Part shown: positions 1-7,396 of the stretch, piece by piece
How the letters are laid out: every line of letters starts with the position of its first letter
Numbering within the stretch: position 1 is the first letter of the stretch
Origin: Akkermansiaceae bacterium
GTDB taxonomy: Bacteria; Verrucomicrobiota; Verrucomicrobiia; Verrucomicrobiales; Akkermansiaceae
Assembly: GCA_025363295.1 (NCBI GenBank)
Contig: JANYEC010000009.1
Coordinates: 1 to 38,311, forward strand
Length of the DNA: 38,311 nucleotides
Direction of reading: 5' to 3'
The notes under the pieces: model-generated
What the model was told of the DNA's origin: nothing
Seen by the model: only the letters and a program-made list of their open reading frames with translations
Database searches by the model: none
Position numbers and translations under genes: made by a program

Positions 1-787
1 TCGCCCCGTCCAGCGTGATGGAGTTCGGGGTGACGGCAGTGATGACGCGGTTGAAGAAGACTGAGGGATCAGCGTCGGCGGTGCCCATGCCGGCGAAGGT
101 GGCTTTTTGCCAGGCGATGCTGCCGGGCCAGCAAATCTGGACGCGCTGGTTGACGGTGAAGGGGTGGCCGGTGATCGGGATGACGTTAGTACCCTCGGGG
201 ACATAAACGTTATCGACCAAGGTGCGAGCGGCGGAGTTGATGACGTTAGAACCGCCGATAAAGGAGATCAGAGTGGAATTGTGGGTGTTGCCGGAACCGT
301 TTTCGTTGGTCGTGCCGATCGCGTAGATGCGCGTGCCAGTGAGCGGGTGGTCGCCCTCACCGCGAATTACGACGCCAGAGGCTTTGACGGTGATGACGCT
401 TTTGGAATAAATATCCCAGCGCCCGGCCTTGAGCAGGAGCGCGCCGCGGAAGCCGTTCACCAACGGCTTAGTGGAAATAAAATTGATGGCCGCCTGAATG
501 CGGACGGTCTGGTCGCCGGTGCCGGGGGAGAGTGTGACGAGGACGGGGACCTGGTAGCCGCCGGGTTGGTCCGGGAGGGGTGAGTTTCCGTAGTTGTAGC
601 CAACGACGGAAAAGTCGGGAATTTGGTCACCCGCAGGCGTGGGGCTGTAAGTGATGGATTGGTCCGGGTTGATGGTGATCGGATTGGGAAATTGCGGGGT
701 CTGAGCGGCAAGCTTGGAAGGGAGAACCAAGCTGAGCAGACCTAGAATCATGGCGAATCGTAAGCCGGCCTTAAGGTCGATTTTCAT
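1..787 (-). CDS. Secreted right-handed beta-helix protein, pectate-lyase-superfamily-like (N-terminal part; 3' end outside window)
   Basis: An open frame runs from an ATG at 787 off the left edge (262 codons seen). Residues 1-26 form a typical signal peptide: a Lys/Arg-containing start, a hydrophobic stretch (AMILGLLSLVL), and a likely cleavage after KLAA. The mature start is rich in Pro, Gly and Asn. From about residue 75 the segment DQTVRIQAAINFI, followed by GALLLKAGRWDI and GVVIRGEG, matches the opening coils of pectin-lyase-fold proteins, where a helix caps the beta-helix before ladders of short beta strands. It is probably exported and acts on, or binds, a polysaccharide. No catalytic residues are visible in this fragment, so lyase, hydrolase or structural roles all remain open. 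No clear Shine-Dalgarno precedes the ATG. The 143 bp upstream gap (788-930) shows no terminator that I can defend. Confidence 0.7.
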   Translation of the reverse strand, partial: MKIDLKAGLRFAMILGLLSLVLPSKLAAQTPQFPNPITINPDQSITYSPTPAGDQIPDFSVVGYNYGNSPLPDQPGGYQVPVLVTLSPGTGDQTVRIQAAINFISTKPLVNGFRGALLLKAGRWDIYSKSVITVKASGVVIRGEGDHPLTGTRIYAIGTTNENGSGNTHNSTLISFIGGSNVINSAARTLVDNVYVPEGTNVIPITGHPFTVNQRVQICWPGSIAWQKATFAGMGTADADPSVFFNRVITAVTPNSITLDGA

Positions 788-930
788 GAACAAGTTAAAA
801 TGTCGGTTTCGGAAAAAAATCATCGCGTAGAGGGTCTGACGACTGTGATTGCTTATTCGCAGCATACTCAAATTCGGTTCACAATCTTCCAACGGTGCTT
901 TAAACATAGTAAAAAGGCGGGAAACGGAGT

Positions 931-2835
931 TCATTTTCTGAGGAAAGTTAACCAATCGAGGCGGAACAGAAATCTACCTGTCCCCAGGCTGCGAAGGTAA
1001 ATTTTTTGTATGCCAGTGGTTGGTAGGATTGGGCAGTGGTATTCCGAAAAAACGCTGTTCCAAGTCTGTGACAGGCCGTCGCCCGGAATGACGCAAGTGC
1101 CGAGCAATGGACCGTCGAGTTGATCTCTCCGAATTTCGAGTTGACCGCCAAAACCAATGGGCGCAGCACGAACGCAGAATTGCGTCGCGCCCGTTCCAAA
1201 ATCCACGCGGTCGAAACGCACCCAATCTCCGTGGTTCAAGTCGCAGAGATATTGCCCCGGCTGTTTTTCTAGGATGCGCTGTGTGTCAGTTCCGTATTCG
1301 GCGTCGTAAGCCACGGCAGAAATACGGGAAAAAGCAGAAAACTGATTGTCCGTTTGCGTTTGGTCGATTTCTAAAAAATCAAAGTCCGCGAATCCTGCTT
1401 TTCCCTCCTTTGACGTCCGATAACAAAACACCCCGAAACGATTTCCAAGAAAAGTTTTTACCGTGAACTGCATGAGAAACGGCTTGCCCAGTTTTACAAA
1501 ATGAGAGCCGTCCAGACTGTAGGAAAAGTCGGCCATACCGTCTTCTTTCGCGGCTGCTCGCAGATAGATGAACGGCTCGCGTGGCAAGACCTGGGTTTCC
1601 AAAACCTGGCCGTTATCCTGCATCACAAGGGTCATCTCAGTGCCGGAAACCGATACACCTAGCAGAGCGTAGGGAATATTTAGCACGCTTACTCCCGCCA
1701 CGTCGCAGGGCTGCAGACCTGTCATGTCCAGTTTGGTAGTCGCAGTGCTAGCAGGACCGATGATTTTTTGCGAAAGCGTGTTGCGAGCGGCCAGCAAATC
1801 CGTTGCAAATGTTCCTCGCAAACGCAACCAACCGGGTCGTTCAGTCAATGACCAACGAGCATCGTCCGGGTTGTGATTCCATTGCCACCAAAGCCCCAGC
1901 GAACTAGCCTCAAAATGATCCGAACGTTCGGGCAGAGCCAACGGTTGCGGTGGAAGCGCAGGTTTGCGGCAGGTGACGCTGGCTTTCCCGAAATTGTTAG
2001 GATCTCCTAACACTGGCCAGTCGTCGATCCAACGCACAGGTTGCAGAATCGGAACGCGCCCGACCCAATCCCGATCTTGAAAAAGAAAGAACCACGTCTC
2101 GTCATTTTCCAAACTCACAAAACCACCCTGATGCAGACCCGCGCCACTGTAGTTTAGATCATCTGCCGAGATGATCCGCCATTCGTAGGGGCCATAAATG
2201 TCGCGGGCGCGCAAGACGACTTGGATGCCATTGTAAGCACGGGAAGTGAGGCAAAGGTAAAACCAACCCTGACGCTGGTAGAGATGCGAACCTTCCAGCG
2301 GATTTCCCACGGGAGTTTGAAAGATAAAACGCGGTTCCCCTTTTACCCCACGGGCATCAGCGGTGAGTTCGGTGATGAAAATCCCGTTGGCACCATGAGC
2401 GATAAAAACGCGTCCATCATTTGCAAAAAGCAGACTGGGATCATATAACTCCAACCCAAATGAAATTAACTCGTAAGGCCCTGCCGCATGGTCTGCGATG
2501 GCCATAAAAAAACCCTCCGCTGGCGTGCAAAATCCGATGTAAAACTTACCATCGCGGTGACGAATGAACGGCGCCCATGATCCGCCGCGATAAGCCACTT
2601 TTCCATCCTGCATCGAGTAAGCGGGATTGATTTCCGGTAGTCGGGCATAGGCGTGACCGATGATTTCCCAATTGAGTAAATCGCGCGAATGACAGATCGG
2701 GATTCCGGGAACTTGAGTGAATGAAGAGGAGACTAAATAAAAATCTCCACCCACTCGGATGATGTCGGGATCGGGATAATCTCCATAAATCAGAGGATTG
2801 GTAAACGTGCCGTTTTGATTGTCGGAGTAACGCAT
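931..2835 (-). CDS. Glycoside hydrolase family 43 protein with C-terminal beta-sandwich and CBM6-like module
   Basis: This 634-residue protein probably removes xylosyl or arabinofuranosyl units. Residues 1-290 form the five-bladed GH43 propeller. The catalytic triad is readable by position: Asp22 in YPDPD (base), Asp132 in YDPSLL (pKa modulator) and Glu181 in LEGSHLY (acid). Residues about 305-500 are the second beta-sandwich usual in this family. The last ~120 residues look like a CBM6: they open with ISAVAYDAEYGT, contain a GDWVRFDRVDF segment, and end FRLDWLTF. There is no signal peptide, so the enzyme is either cytoplasmic or exported by another route. A CBM on a cytoplasmic enzyme is unusual, although cytoplasmic CBM6-GH43 proteins exist. 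It starts 12 nt after the stop of the upstream secreted protein, so the two are probably co-transcribed. Xylosidase and arabinofuranosidase cannot be told apart from sequence. Confidence 0.85.
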   Translation of the reverse strand: MRYSDNQNGTFTNPLIYGDYPDPDIIRVGGDFYLVSSSFTQVPGIPICHSRDLLNWEIIGHAYARLPEINPAYSMQDGKVAYRGGSWAPFIRHRDGKFYIGFCTPAEGFFMAIADHAAGPYELISFGLELYDPSLLFANDGRVFIAHGANGIFITELTADARGVKGEPRFIFQTPVGNPLEGSHLYQRQGWFYLCLTSRAYNGIQVVLRARDIYGPYEWRIISADDLNYSGAGLHQGGFVSLENDETWFFLFQDRDWVGRVPILQPVRWIDDWPVLGDPNNFGKASVTCRKPALPPQPLALPERSDHFEASSLGLWWQWNHNPDDARWSLTERPGWLRLRGTFATDLLAARNTLSQKIIGPASTATTKLDMTGLQPCDVAGVSVLNIPYALLGVSVSGTEMTLVMQDNGQVLETQVLPREPFIYLRAAAKEDGMADFSYSLDGSHFVKLGKPFLMQFTVKTFLGNRFGVFCYRTSKEGKAGFADFDFLEIDQTQTDNQFSAFSRISAVAYDAEYGTDTQRILEKQPGQYLCDLNHGDWVRFDRVDFGTGATQFCVRAAPIGFGGQLEIRRDQLDGPLLGTCVIPGDGLSQTWNSVFSEYHCPILPTTGIQKIYLRSLGTGRFLFRLDWLTFLRK

Positions 2836-2847
2836 GGAGAGGATTTT

Positions 2848-5061
2848 TTAGCGTTCGCTCAAGAAGATGATTTCTCCAGACGGGAGACTGTAAGAGGCGG
2901 GTGCTGGAATGGGGGCCACGGTATCGACGGGGCCGGCTTCTTTGAGCCATGGGGCGCGAAATTTTTCCCCGCTGCGATGGAGGATTTTCGATGGGTCGAG
3001 AATGAGATCTGCCGCGGTGTCGGTAGGGTTGAAAACTACGCGGTAATCCCCTGTGCCGTCCTGAACTTGGAAGGATAAAAGCCCCTTCGCATCGATCTCG
3101 CGGGTGATTTTTGCGGACGTGGAGGAAGCCGGTCGCAGTTCGACGAGATAATAGTGGCTCGCGCCTTTTGCGTAAGCGGTGGTAATGCCGGACTTGGCGG
3201 CGTCATCCACGAGCAAGAGGCGGCAGGATTTTTGGCTGCTGCTGGCATTGAGTCCGCCGCCCATCACGTCCGAGTATTCGTGGTCAAAGCCGGAAAAATC
3301 GTGACCGTGGAAAGTGACATTCAAGGCCCCGTAGGCGAAATTCCCCCGCCCCAGATCCTGGAGCTCCTTGCGTTCACCCCAAGAGGCGCGCCCGCTGACT
3401 AGATAAAGACAACCGTAGAGGCCCGCAGCTTGCAGGTCCGCTCCTGCCTCGAGGGTGACGAGGCCAACCATACGCTCGGGTGTGAAAAGCCAGGCCTGGC
3501 GAGTGATCCAAGAAGTTGCAGGTTGACCATAGGCACCGAGCCGGGCGACTGCGCCGAGGGCCGCTGCGTGCTCTCCCACGGCGCTCGTGGTGATGGGTTC
3601 TTCATGGGCGAGCGTGATGCGTCCTCGATGCTCGGTATCGGTGTCTTTTTTCGAGTCGAGGCGGATCTCCATTCCGGCGTCTTGCAGGGCGGAGTCGAGT
3701 TGCCAGGTGCCCGGTTTGCCTGTCTCCAGCACACAACCGACGTAGCTGGATTTGCCGCGATTGTCGTTGGTCTTGCGGGTGGTGCCTACCGTGGACCAGG
3801 CCCCGTAACGGGCGCGGGGACCTTCTCCATTGCGGTCGTAGGTGAGGTAGTGATCGGGAAAATCGGCGGCGGCTCGATCGGGGTTCCAATACGAGGCCTG
3901 CCAGAGATCTCCCTTGTAGCCCAGGTTGGCGACGCGCTGATTTTGCGGGCAATTCGTCAACCCTGCAATGATGGCCGCGCTTTCTGCTCCGTTAGAGGTG
4001 TTCCAATAATGATGCCAACTCGTGGCGGTGGCCCATTCCATGACTCCGGTGGACGAGGCGACGAGCGGATAATACCAGCGCAACCGCCTCACCATTTCCA
4101 ACGGCTGAGTCTCGCCAGTGATCTGGGCGATGCGTGCGAGAGAGCGAACCGCCGTGCCGTGGTAGCCGGCGCATTCGTTTTGTTGTCCGATATAATTTGT
4201 CGCGCCGTCTGGGAGGATGTGCGGCTCCAGGTAAGCCAGTCCCGCTTTCACCCCGGCGGCATAAGTGGGCGAAGGCAATAGCCGATTTGCTATTGCCACG
4301 GCGAGCACCAGATTAACGTCTGCATTCACCAAGCAGGGCGTGGCGGCTGAAGGCGGGGTGGACCATTCCGGCCGTTTAGTTAGAATAAGATCGGCGTTAT
4401 TCCGGATACCTTGGTTGAGCCCCTCGCGTAAGCTAGGGGGGATGATTTCCGGGCGGCAGGAGGAAAGAATCAGCCAAGCGTCTGCCACTGTTCCACAAGG
4501 TCCAAAATCCCCTAACACCGGGCCACCGACGACCATGTATTCCGAAAAAATGGCGAGTCGGCGCAAGATGGGTGCGACCAAAGCTGGATCGCCCGCCAAT
4601 GGGCTTTGCGGGTGACAAAAAGCCTGAGTCAGATTCATCAACTCGTTGGCTCGCACGATAAAAAACCAACCTTCCGGCGAGCGCGCTTTTCCGCCTTCTT
4701 TACCCTTGAGAAATTGCTGATCGGGAGTGAGGATCTTTGTTTGCAAATCCTGATAGAATCCCTTCATCACTGGGTTGCCGACCAAGCGAGGGATGGGGGG
4801 GAGAAGATCAACGTGCGCGGCGGGAGGAGACTCGACCGGAGCGTTAGAATTTAGTGCAACAAGGTCCGCTCGGCGGGTGGCAGCGATTTCTGGTAACATC
4901 GACTTTTCTGCCAGAGCAATGTCCTCTTCCAACCATTTCTGAACCGCAGACATCTGCTGGCTGTGCACAGTAGATTGAGGCACGACCTGAGCAAACAGAG
5001 CAGTGGCCAAGAAAAAAAACAGACCAATTTTTACAAGCCGGGGGAAAATCGAGGCTCTCAT
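2848..5061 (-). CDS. Secreted protein with alpha-toroid plus beta-sandwich look; candidate polysaccharide lyase of unrecognised family
   Basis: The start is set at the ATG at 5061. The frame stays open upstream, but the longer version would overlap the preceding gene and bury the signal peptide. From 5061 the protein has a clear export signal (basic MRASIFPRLVK, hydrophobic core, cleavage near ALFA, residue 24) and 737 residues. Residues about 110-450 are helix-rich with tandem hairpins, as in (alpha/alpha) toroid lyases. Aromatic-His clusters occur at Tyr300-His301 (ECAGYHGTAV) and His350-His351-Tyr352 (SWHHYWN), which are plausible catalytic residues. Residues about 470-737 are rich in beta strands, with motifs such as YYLVELRPAS and DYRVVFNPTD. 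This order resembles PL8-like or heparinase-like lyases, but the HxHAD motif of the other window lyases is absent. I cannot assign a family. It lies between a pseudopilin and a GH43-CBM6 gene, which supports a role in glycan attack. Confidence 0.6.
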   Translation of the reverse strand: MRASIFPRLVKIGLFFFLATALFAQVVPQSTVHSQQMSAVQKWLEEDIALAEKSMLPEIAATRRADLVALNSNAPVESPPAAHVDLLPPIPRLVGNPVMKGFYQDLQTKILTPDQQFLKGKEGGKARSPEGWFFIVRANELMNLTQAFCHPQSPLAGDPALVAPILRRLAIFSEYMVVGGPVLGDFGPCGTVADAWLILSSCRPEIIPPSLREGLNQGIRNNADLILTKRPEWSTPPSAATPCLVNADVNLVLAVAIANRLLPSPTYAAGVKAGLAYLEPHILPDGATNYIGQQNECAGYHGTAVRSLARIAQITGETQPLEMVRRLRWYYPLVASSTGVMEWATATSWHHYWNTSNGAESAAIIAGLTNCPQNQRVANLGYKGDLWQASYWNPDRAAADFPDHYLTYDRNGEGPRARYGAWSTVGTTRKTNDNRGKSSYVGCVLETGKPGTWQLDSALQDAGMEIRLDSKKDTDTEHRGRITLAHEEPITTSAVGEHAAALGAVARLGAYGQPATSWITRQAWLFTPERMVGLVTLEAGADLQAAGLYGCLYLVSGRASWGERKELQDLGRGNFAYGALNVTFHGHDFSGFDHEYSDVMGGGLNASSSQKSCRLLLVDDAAKSGITTAYAKGASHYYLVELRPASSTSAKITREIDAKGLLSFQVQDGTGDYRVVFNPTDTAADLILDPSKILHRSGEKFRAPWLKEAGPVDTVAPIPAPASYSLPSGEIIFLSER

Positions 5062-5075
5062 GGAGTGATAATTTT

Positions 5076-5094
5076 TTGGCGTATAACTCGCCAA
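5076..5094 (-). promoter_or_regulatory. Inverted repeat in the leader of the secreted lyase-like gene
   Basis: A perfect 6-bp inverted repeat (TTGGCG / CGCCAA, 7-base loop) sits 14 nt upstream of the ATG at 5061. On the coding strand it is followed by a run of A, not T, so it is not an intrinsic terminator for this transcript. It could be a leader hairpin affecting translation or stability, or a protein-binding dyad. The rest of the 202-bp gap to the pseudopilin gene shows nothing I can name. Confidence 0.35.
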
Positions 5095-5263
5095 GGATTG
5101 GTAAATGAATTCGCTAAAGAACGAACGGATTGGCCTATTGTAGCGGATTTGTGACGACATAGCAACAAATGAGCAGGTCACCGTTGGCTCGGATCTAAAG
5201 GTCAATACGGATGAAGAAACGAGAATCAGCACAAACAATTTCGGAAAGAAAGAACAAGAGTTT

Positions 5264-6016
5264 TTACTTCCACCATTTCCAAATGTTAGTCTCGTTTGAA
5301 TGGGCATCAAAGTAAGATTGACCTCGGTCCCCCTGAAGCGTCTCCACATGTCCATCTAGAAATAAATAGAGCGCCTTTTTTCCAGCACGACTCACACGGT
5401 AGCGAGTAGTGATATTTGCGGCGAATGTCGCACTATCGGTCGGACGCATCTCACCACCGACATGGTTGGTTTCAGCACAGATCACGATCTTGGATAGATC
5501 AGGAACTTTCATTAAATTTCCCGCCCAGTTCCCATTGTTTAAATTGGCATTGTATGAAAACCAAAGAGGGCCAGGGAGAGATCCGTTAGAAGTGAATCCA
5601 GCCCATGGCATCGCGGCCTTACTGCAAAAGATACTATCGTCCCCCAAACGGGTCTGGTAATTATCAACACTCGCTGGATCAAATTTCGGGGGCGGTGGAA
5701 AATAGCGGTCAACCATTTCATGGAAATTGTATCGAATTCCCGCACCTGGGGTGGATTCGGTCCCCGGGATTCCATACCCCGGATAACTTGCATTATTATG
5801 AGGTATAATACTGTTATTTTCTTGTGCGATACTGGCTAATGCAATTGCGACTTGCCTGAATTTTCCCGTATCCACCGCTGCGATCGCCTGCTGCCTTCCC
5901 CGGATCATGGCATTAAAACCAAGGGCTCCAAGCACTGCAATGATCAGTATTACGACGAGAAGCTCCAACAAAGTGAAGCCTCCGCAGCGCGACGAACTAG
6001 TGGATTTAAATTTCAT
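5264..6016 (-). CDS. Type II secretion/type IV-like pseudopilin with H-X9-DG C-terminus
   Basis: This 250-residue protein starts at an ATG with a short basic leader, then the prepilin peptidase site GGFTLLELLVV. Cleavage would be after Gly13, leaving Phe with Glu at +5, followed by a hydrophobic helix (LLVVILIIAVLGALGF) that packs into the pseudopilus core or membrane. The C-terminal region carries LYLFLDGHVE, the hallmark of the prepilin-processing-associated H-X9-DG proteins. These are expanded in Planctomycetes, Verrucomicrobia and Lentisphaerae. Such proteins are thought to be pseudopilins or surface proteins using the type II secretion machinery; individual functions are mostly unknown. 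The gene heads the 6016-931 block. It is preceded by a putative operator (6117-6151) matching one before the symporter gene, which suggests induction by the same sugar signal. Confidence 0.88.
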   Translation of the reverse strand: MKFKSTSSSRCGGFTLLELLVVILIIAVLGALGFNAMIRGRQQAIAAVDTGKFRQVAIALASIAQENNSIIPHNNASYPGYGIPGTESTPGAGIRYNFHEMVDRYFPPPPKFDPASVDNYQTRLGDDSIFCSKAAMPWAGFTSNGSLPGPLWFSYNANLNNGNWAGNLMKVPDLSKIVICAETNHVGGEMRPTDSATFAANITTRYRVSRAGKKALYLFLDGHVETLQGDRGQSYFDAHSNETNIWKWWK

Positions 6017-6116
6017 GGATTTTTAAGGCTATCATTTAGAATCAGTAACTTCAAGGGTTCAAATTACTGATGAGTGACCCGCCCGATACACTTCACGAAA
6101 CCCACCGTTTACAAAA

Positions 6117-6151
6117 GGGGGGTATTGCGTCCCAGCCGTATTTTTTACGTC
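6117..6151 (-). promoter_or_regulatory. Candidate AraC/XylR-type operator, copy A (upstream of pseudopilin gene)
   Basis: On the plus strand this site reads as six G, one base, ATTGCGTCC, 9 bases, then TTTTTACGTC. Read on the coding (minus) strand it gives GACGTAAAAA, then GGACGCAAT, then six C. The two half-sites ACGTAA and ACGCAA start 20 bp apart, in direct orientation and on one helix face. The proximal edge is 100 bp from the pseudopilin ATG. A second copy with the same elements and 21-bp spacing is at 32108-32143. Direct half-sites about 21 bp apart are the usual target of AraC-family dimers. The gene for a XylR-type regulator ends just 20 bp away, at 6171. Confidence 0.6.
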
Positions 6152-6170
6152 TCAGCTCCCAGTATTGAAT

Positions 6171-7382
6171 TTAACGGCCATTCTCCAAAAGCCAAGCGGA
6201 AGGATATTTTCCTGTAACGCTGAGGAACACCTGATTGAGACGCCGACGGTCGGCCAAGCCGCATTGCCGGGCTACTTCCTGAAGGCTCGGCACTGGATCG
6301 GCGTTCAGTAGCTCCATGGCCCGACGCACCCTGAGATTTGTAAGATACTCATGCATCGTCTGCCCCATCACCTGACGGAATCTCCGCTCCAAGGTCACCC
6401 GAGCCACTTGAGCCCTTGCACTCACATCGGCCACGTTGATATTTTCAAAACCGTGCGCTCTGATAAACTCTACCGCGTGGGCCAATTCGCGATCCTCAAT
6501 GGCCATGGTCGCGGTGGATGCTCGCTCCATCACTCCCAATGGAGGAACATTGATAATCGTCTCGCGAGGTTGCTTGTCCGCCATCAGTTGATCCAAACAA
6601 CCTACCGCAAATCGAGCCAACAGCTCTTGATCCTCATGCACTGCACTTAGTGGCACACGGCACAGGGGCTGCACTTCACTATGAAATCCAGTAGAGATCA
6701 TCACAAGATCACGCGGAATCTCATAGCCGGCCTCACGGCACAATTCTTGCAAAATCGGGGCATCCCAATCATCCATTAGCACCAAAGCTGCGGGCCGTTT
6801 GAGCGTGCTCACCCACTCGACAAAGCGCCGACGCTCTGCATGGCCAAGCGGCTGGACCATCTCTGGCATGGTGGTTTTTAAGTCGAAAGTTTTCAGTGAG
6901 CCGCCGCGGGCTTCGATCGCACGGACTAATGCGTTATGACGCTGGCGAAGGAACCACCCGCCGGGCACCAGAACGCAACCGAATCGACGATAGCCTTTTT
7001 CTAGCAAATGTTCTGCCGCTAGACGACCGACCGTCTCATAATCGTGGCGCACCGTCGGAACACCGGGCTTCTCTAACCATGAGGAGATATTGACGATCGG
7101 AAAATGGACTTTTTTCGCCTCGCATAGCATTGCCGTGTTTATGATGCGCACGATGGCACCGTCACAATCTAAGGTCCGCAAGAAACGGAATGCCTCCACC
7201 GAGGCCTGGGCGCTGAACACAAAATGCCAGTCACCGGTCTCTTCTGCATGACGGGCGACCGCCGCATTGGTGAGATTATTGACTGACTGAAGAATCGGCA
7301 GACCGATCAGCGCAATTCGTTTTTTTTTCGCCTTCACAGAAATTTTTAGGGTCAAAAAACCGCCGCACTTTCCCCGGTTCAA
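6171..7382 (-). CDS. XylR-type AraC-family transcriptional regulator (LacI-like sugar-binding domain plus AraC HTH)
   Basis: This protein of about 400 residues binds DNA and probably a sugar. From about residue 20 (KKKRIALIGLP) to about 280 it resembles the periplasmic-binding-protein fold of E. coli XylR and LacI regulators, with segments such as CDGAIVRI, PIVNISSW and RRFGCVL. The last ~100 residues are an AraC-type double helix-turn-helix (INVADVSARAQVARVTLERRFRQ, split by a linker from SLQEVARQCGLADRRRLNQVF). The start is uncertain. The frame opens at TTG 7382; TTG 7355 lies 14 nt after a GGGGAAAG stretch; GTG 7337 lies six residues before the first strand, which fits the family best. It lies 14 nt after the GH105 stop and closes the long catabolic train. 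A likely target is the repeated operator at 6117-6151 and 32108-32143; this is inferred, not shown. Confidence 0.85.
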   Translation of the reverse strand: MNRGKCGGFLTLKISVKAKKKRIALIGLPILQSVNNLTNAAVARHAEETGDWHFVFSAQASVEAFRFLRTLDCDGAIVRIINTAMLCEAKKVHFPIVNISSWLEKPGVPTVRHDYETVGRLAAEHLLEKGYRRFGCVLVPGGWFLRQRHNALVRAIEARGGSLKTFDLKTTMPEMVQPLGHAERRRFVEWVSTLKRPAALVLMDDWDAPILQELCREAGYEIPRDLVMISTGFHSEVQPLCRVPLSAVHEDQELLARFAVGCLDQLMADKQPRETIINVPPLGVMERASTATMAIEDRELAHAVEFIRAHGFENINVADVSARAQVARVTLERRFRQVMGQTMHEYLTNLRVRRAMELLNADPVPSLQEVARQCGLADRRRLNQVFLSVTGKYPSAWLLENGR

Positions 7383-7396
7383 AATAATTTTCGAAA

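Noticed and set aside
788..930. Third operator copy upstream of the beta-helix gene (ACGCGAT seen)
   Set aside because: No partner half-site at 20 or 21 bp and no G6 tract.
3430..4281. Long plus-strand frame opposite the secreted lyase-like gene
   Set aside because: Its composition is that of an antisense shadow; the minus-strand gene has a signal peptide and coherent domains.
5062..5263. Intrinsic terminator after the pseudopilin gene
   Set aside because: The only stem is followed by A residues on the transcribed sense and lies close to the next start.
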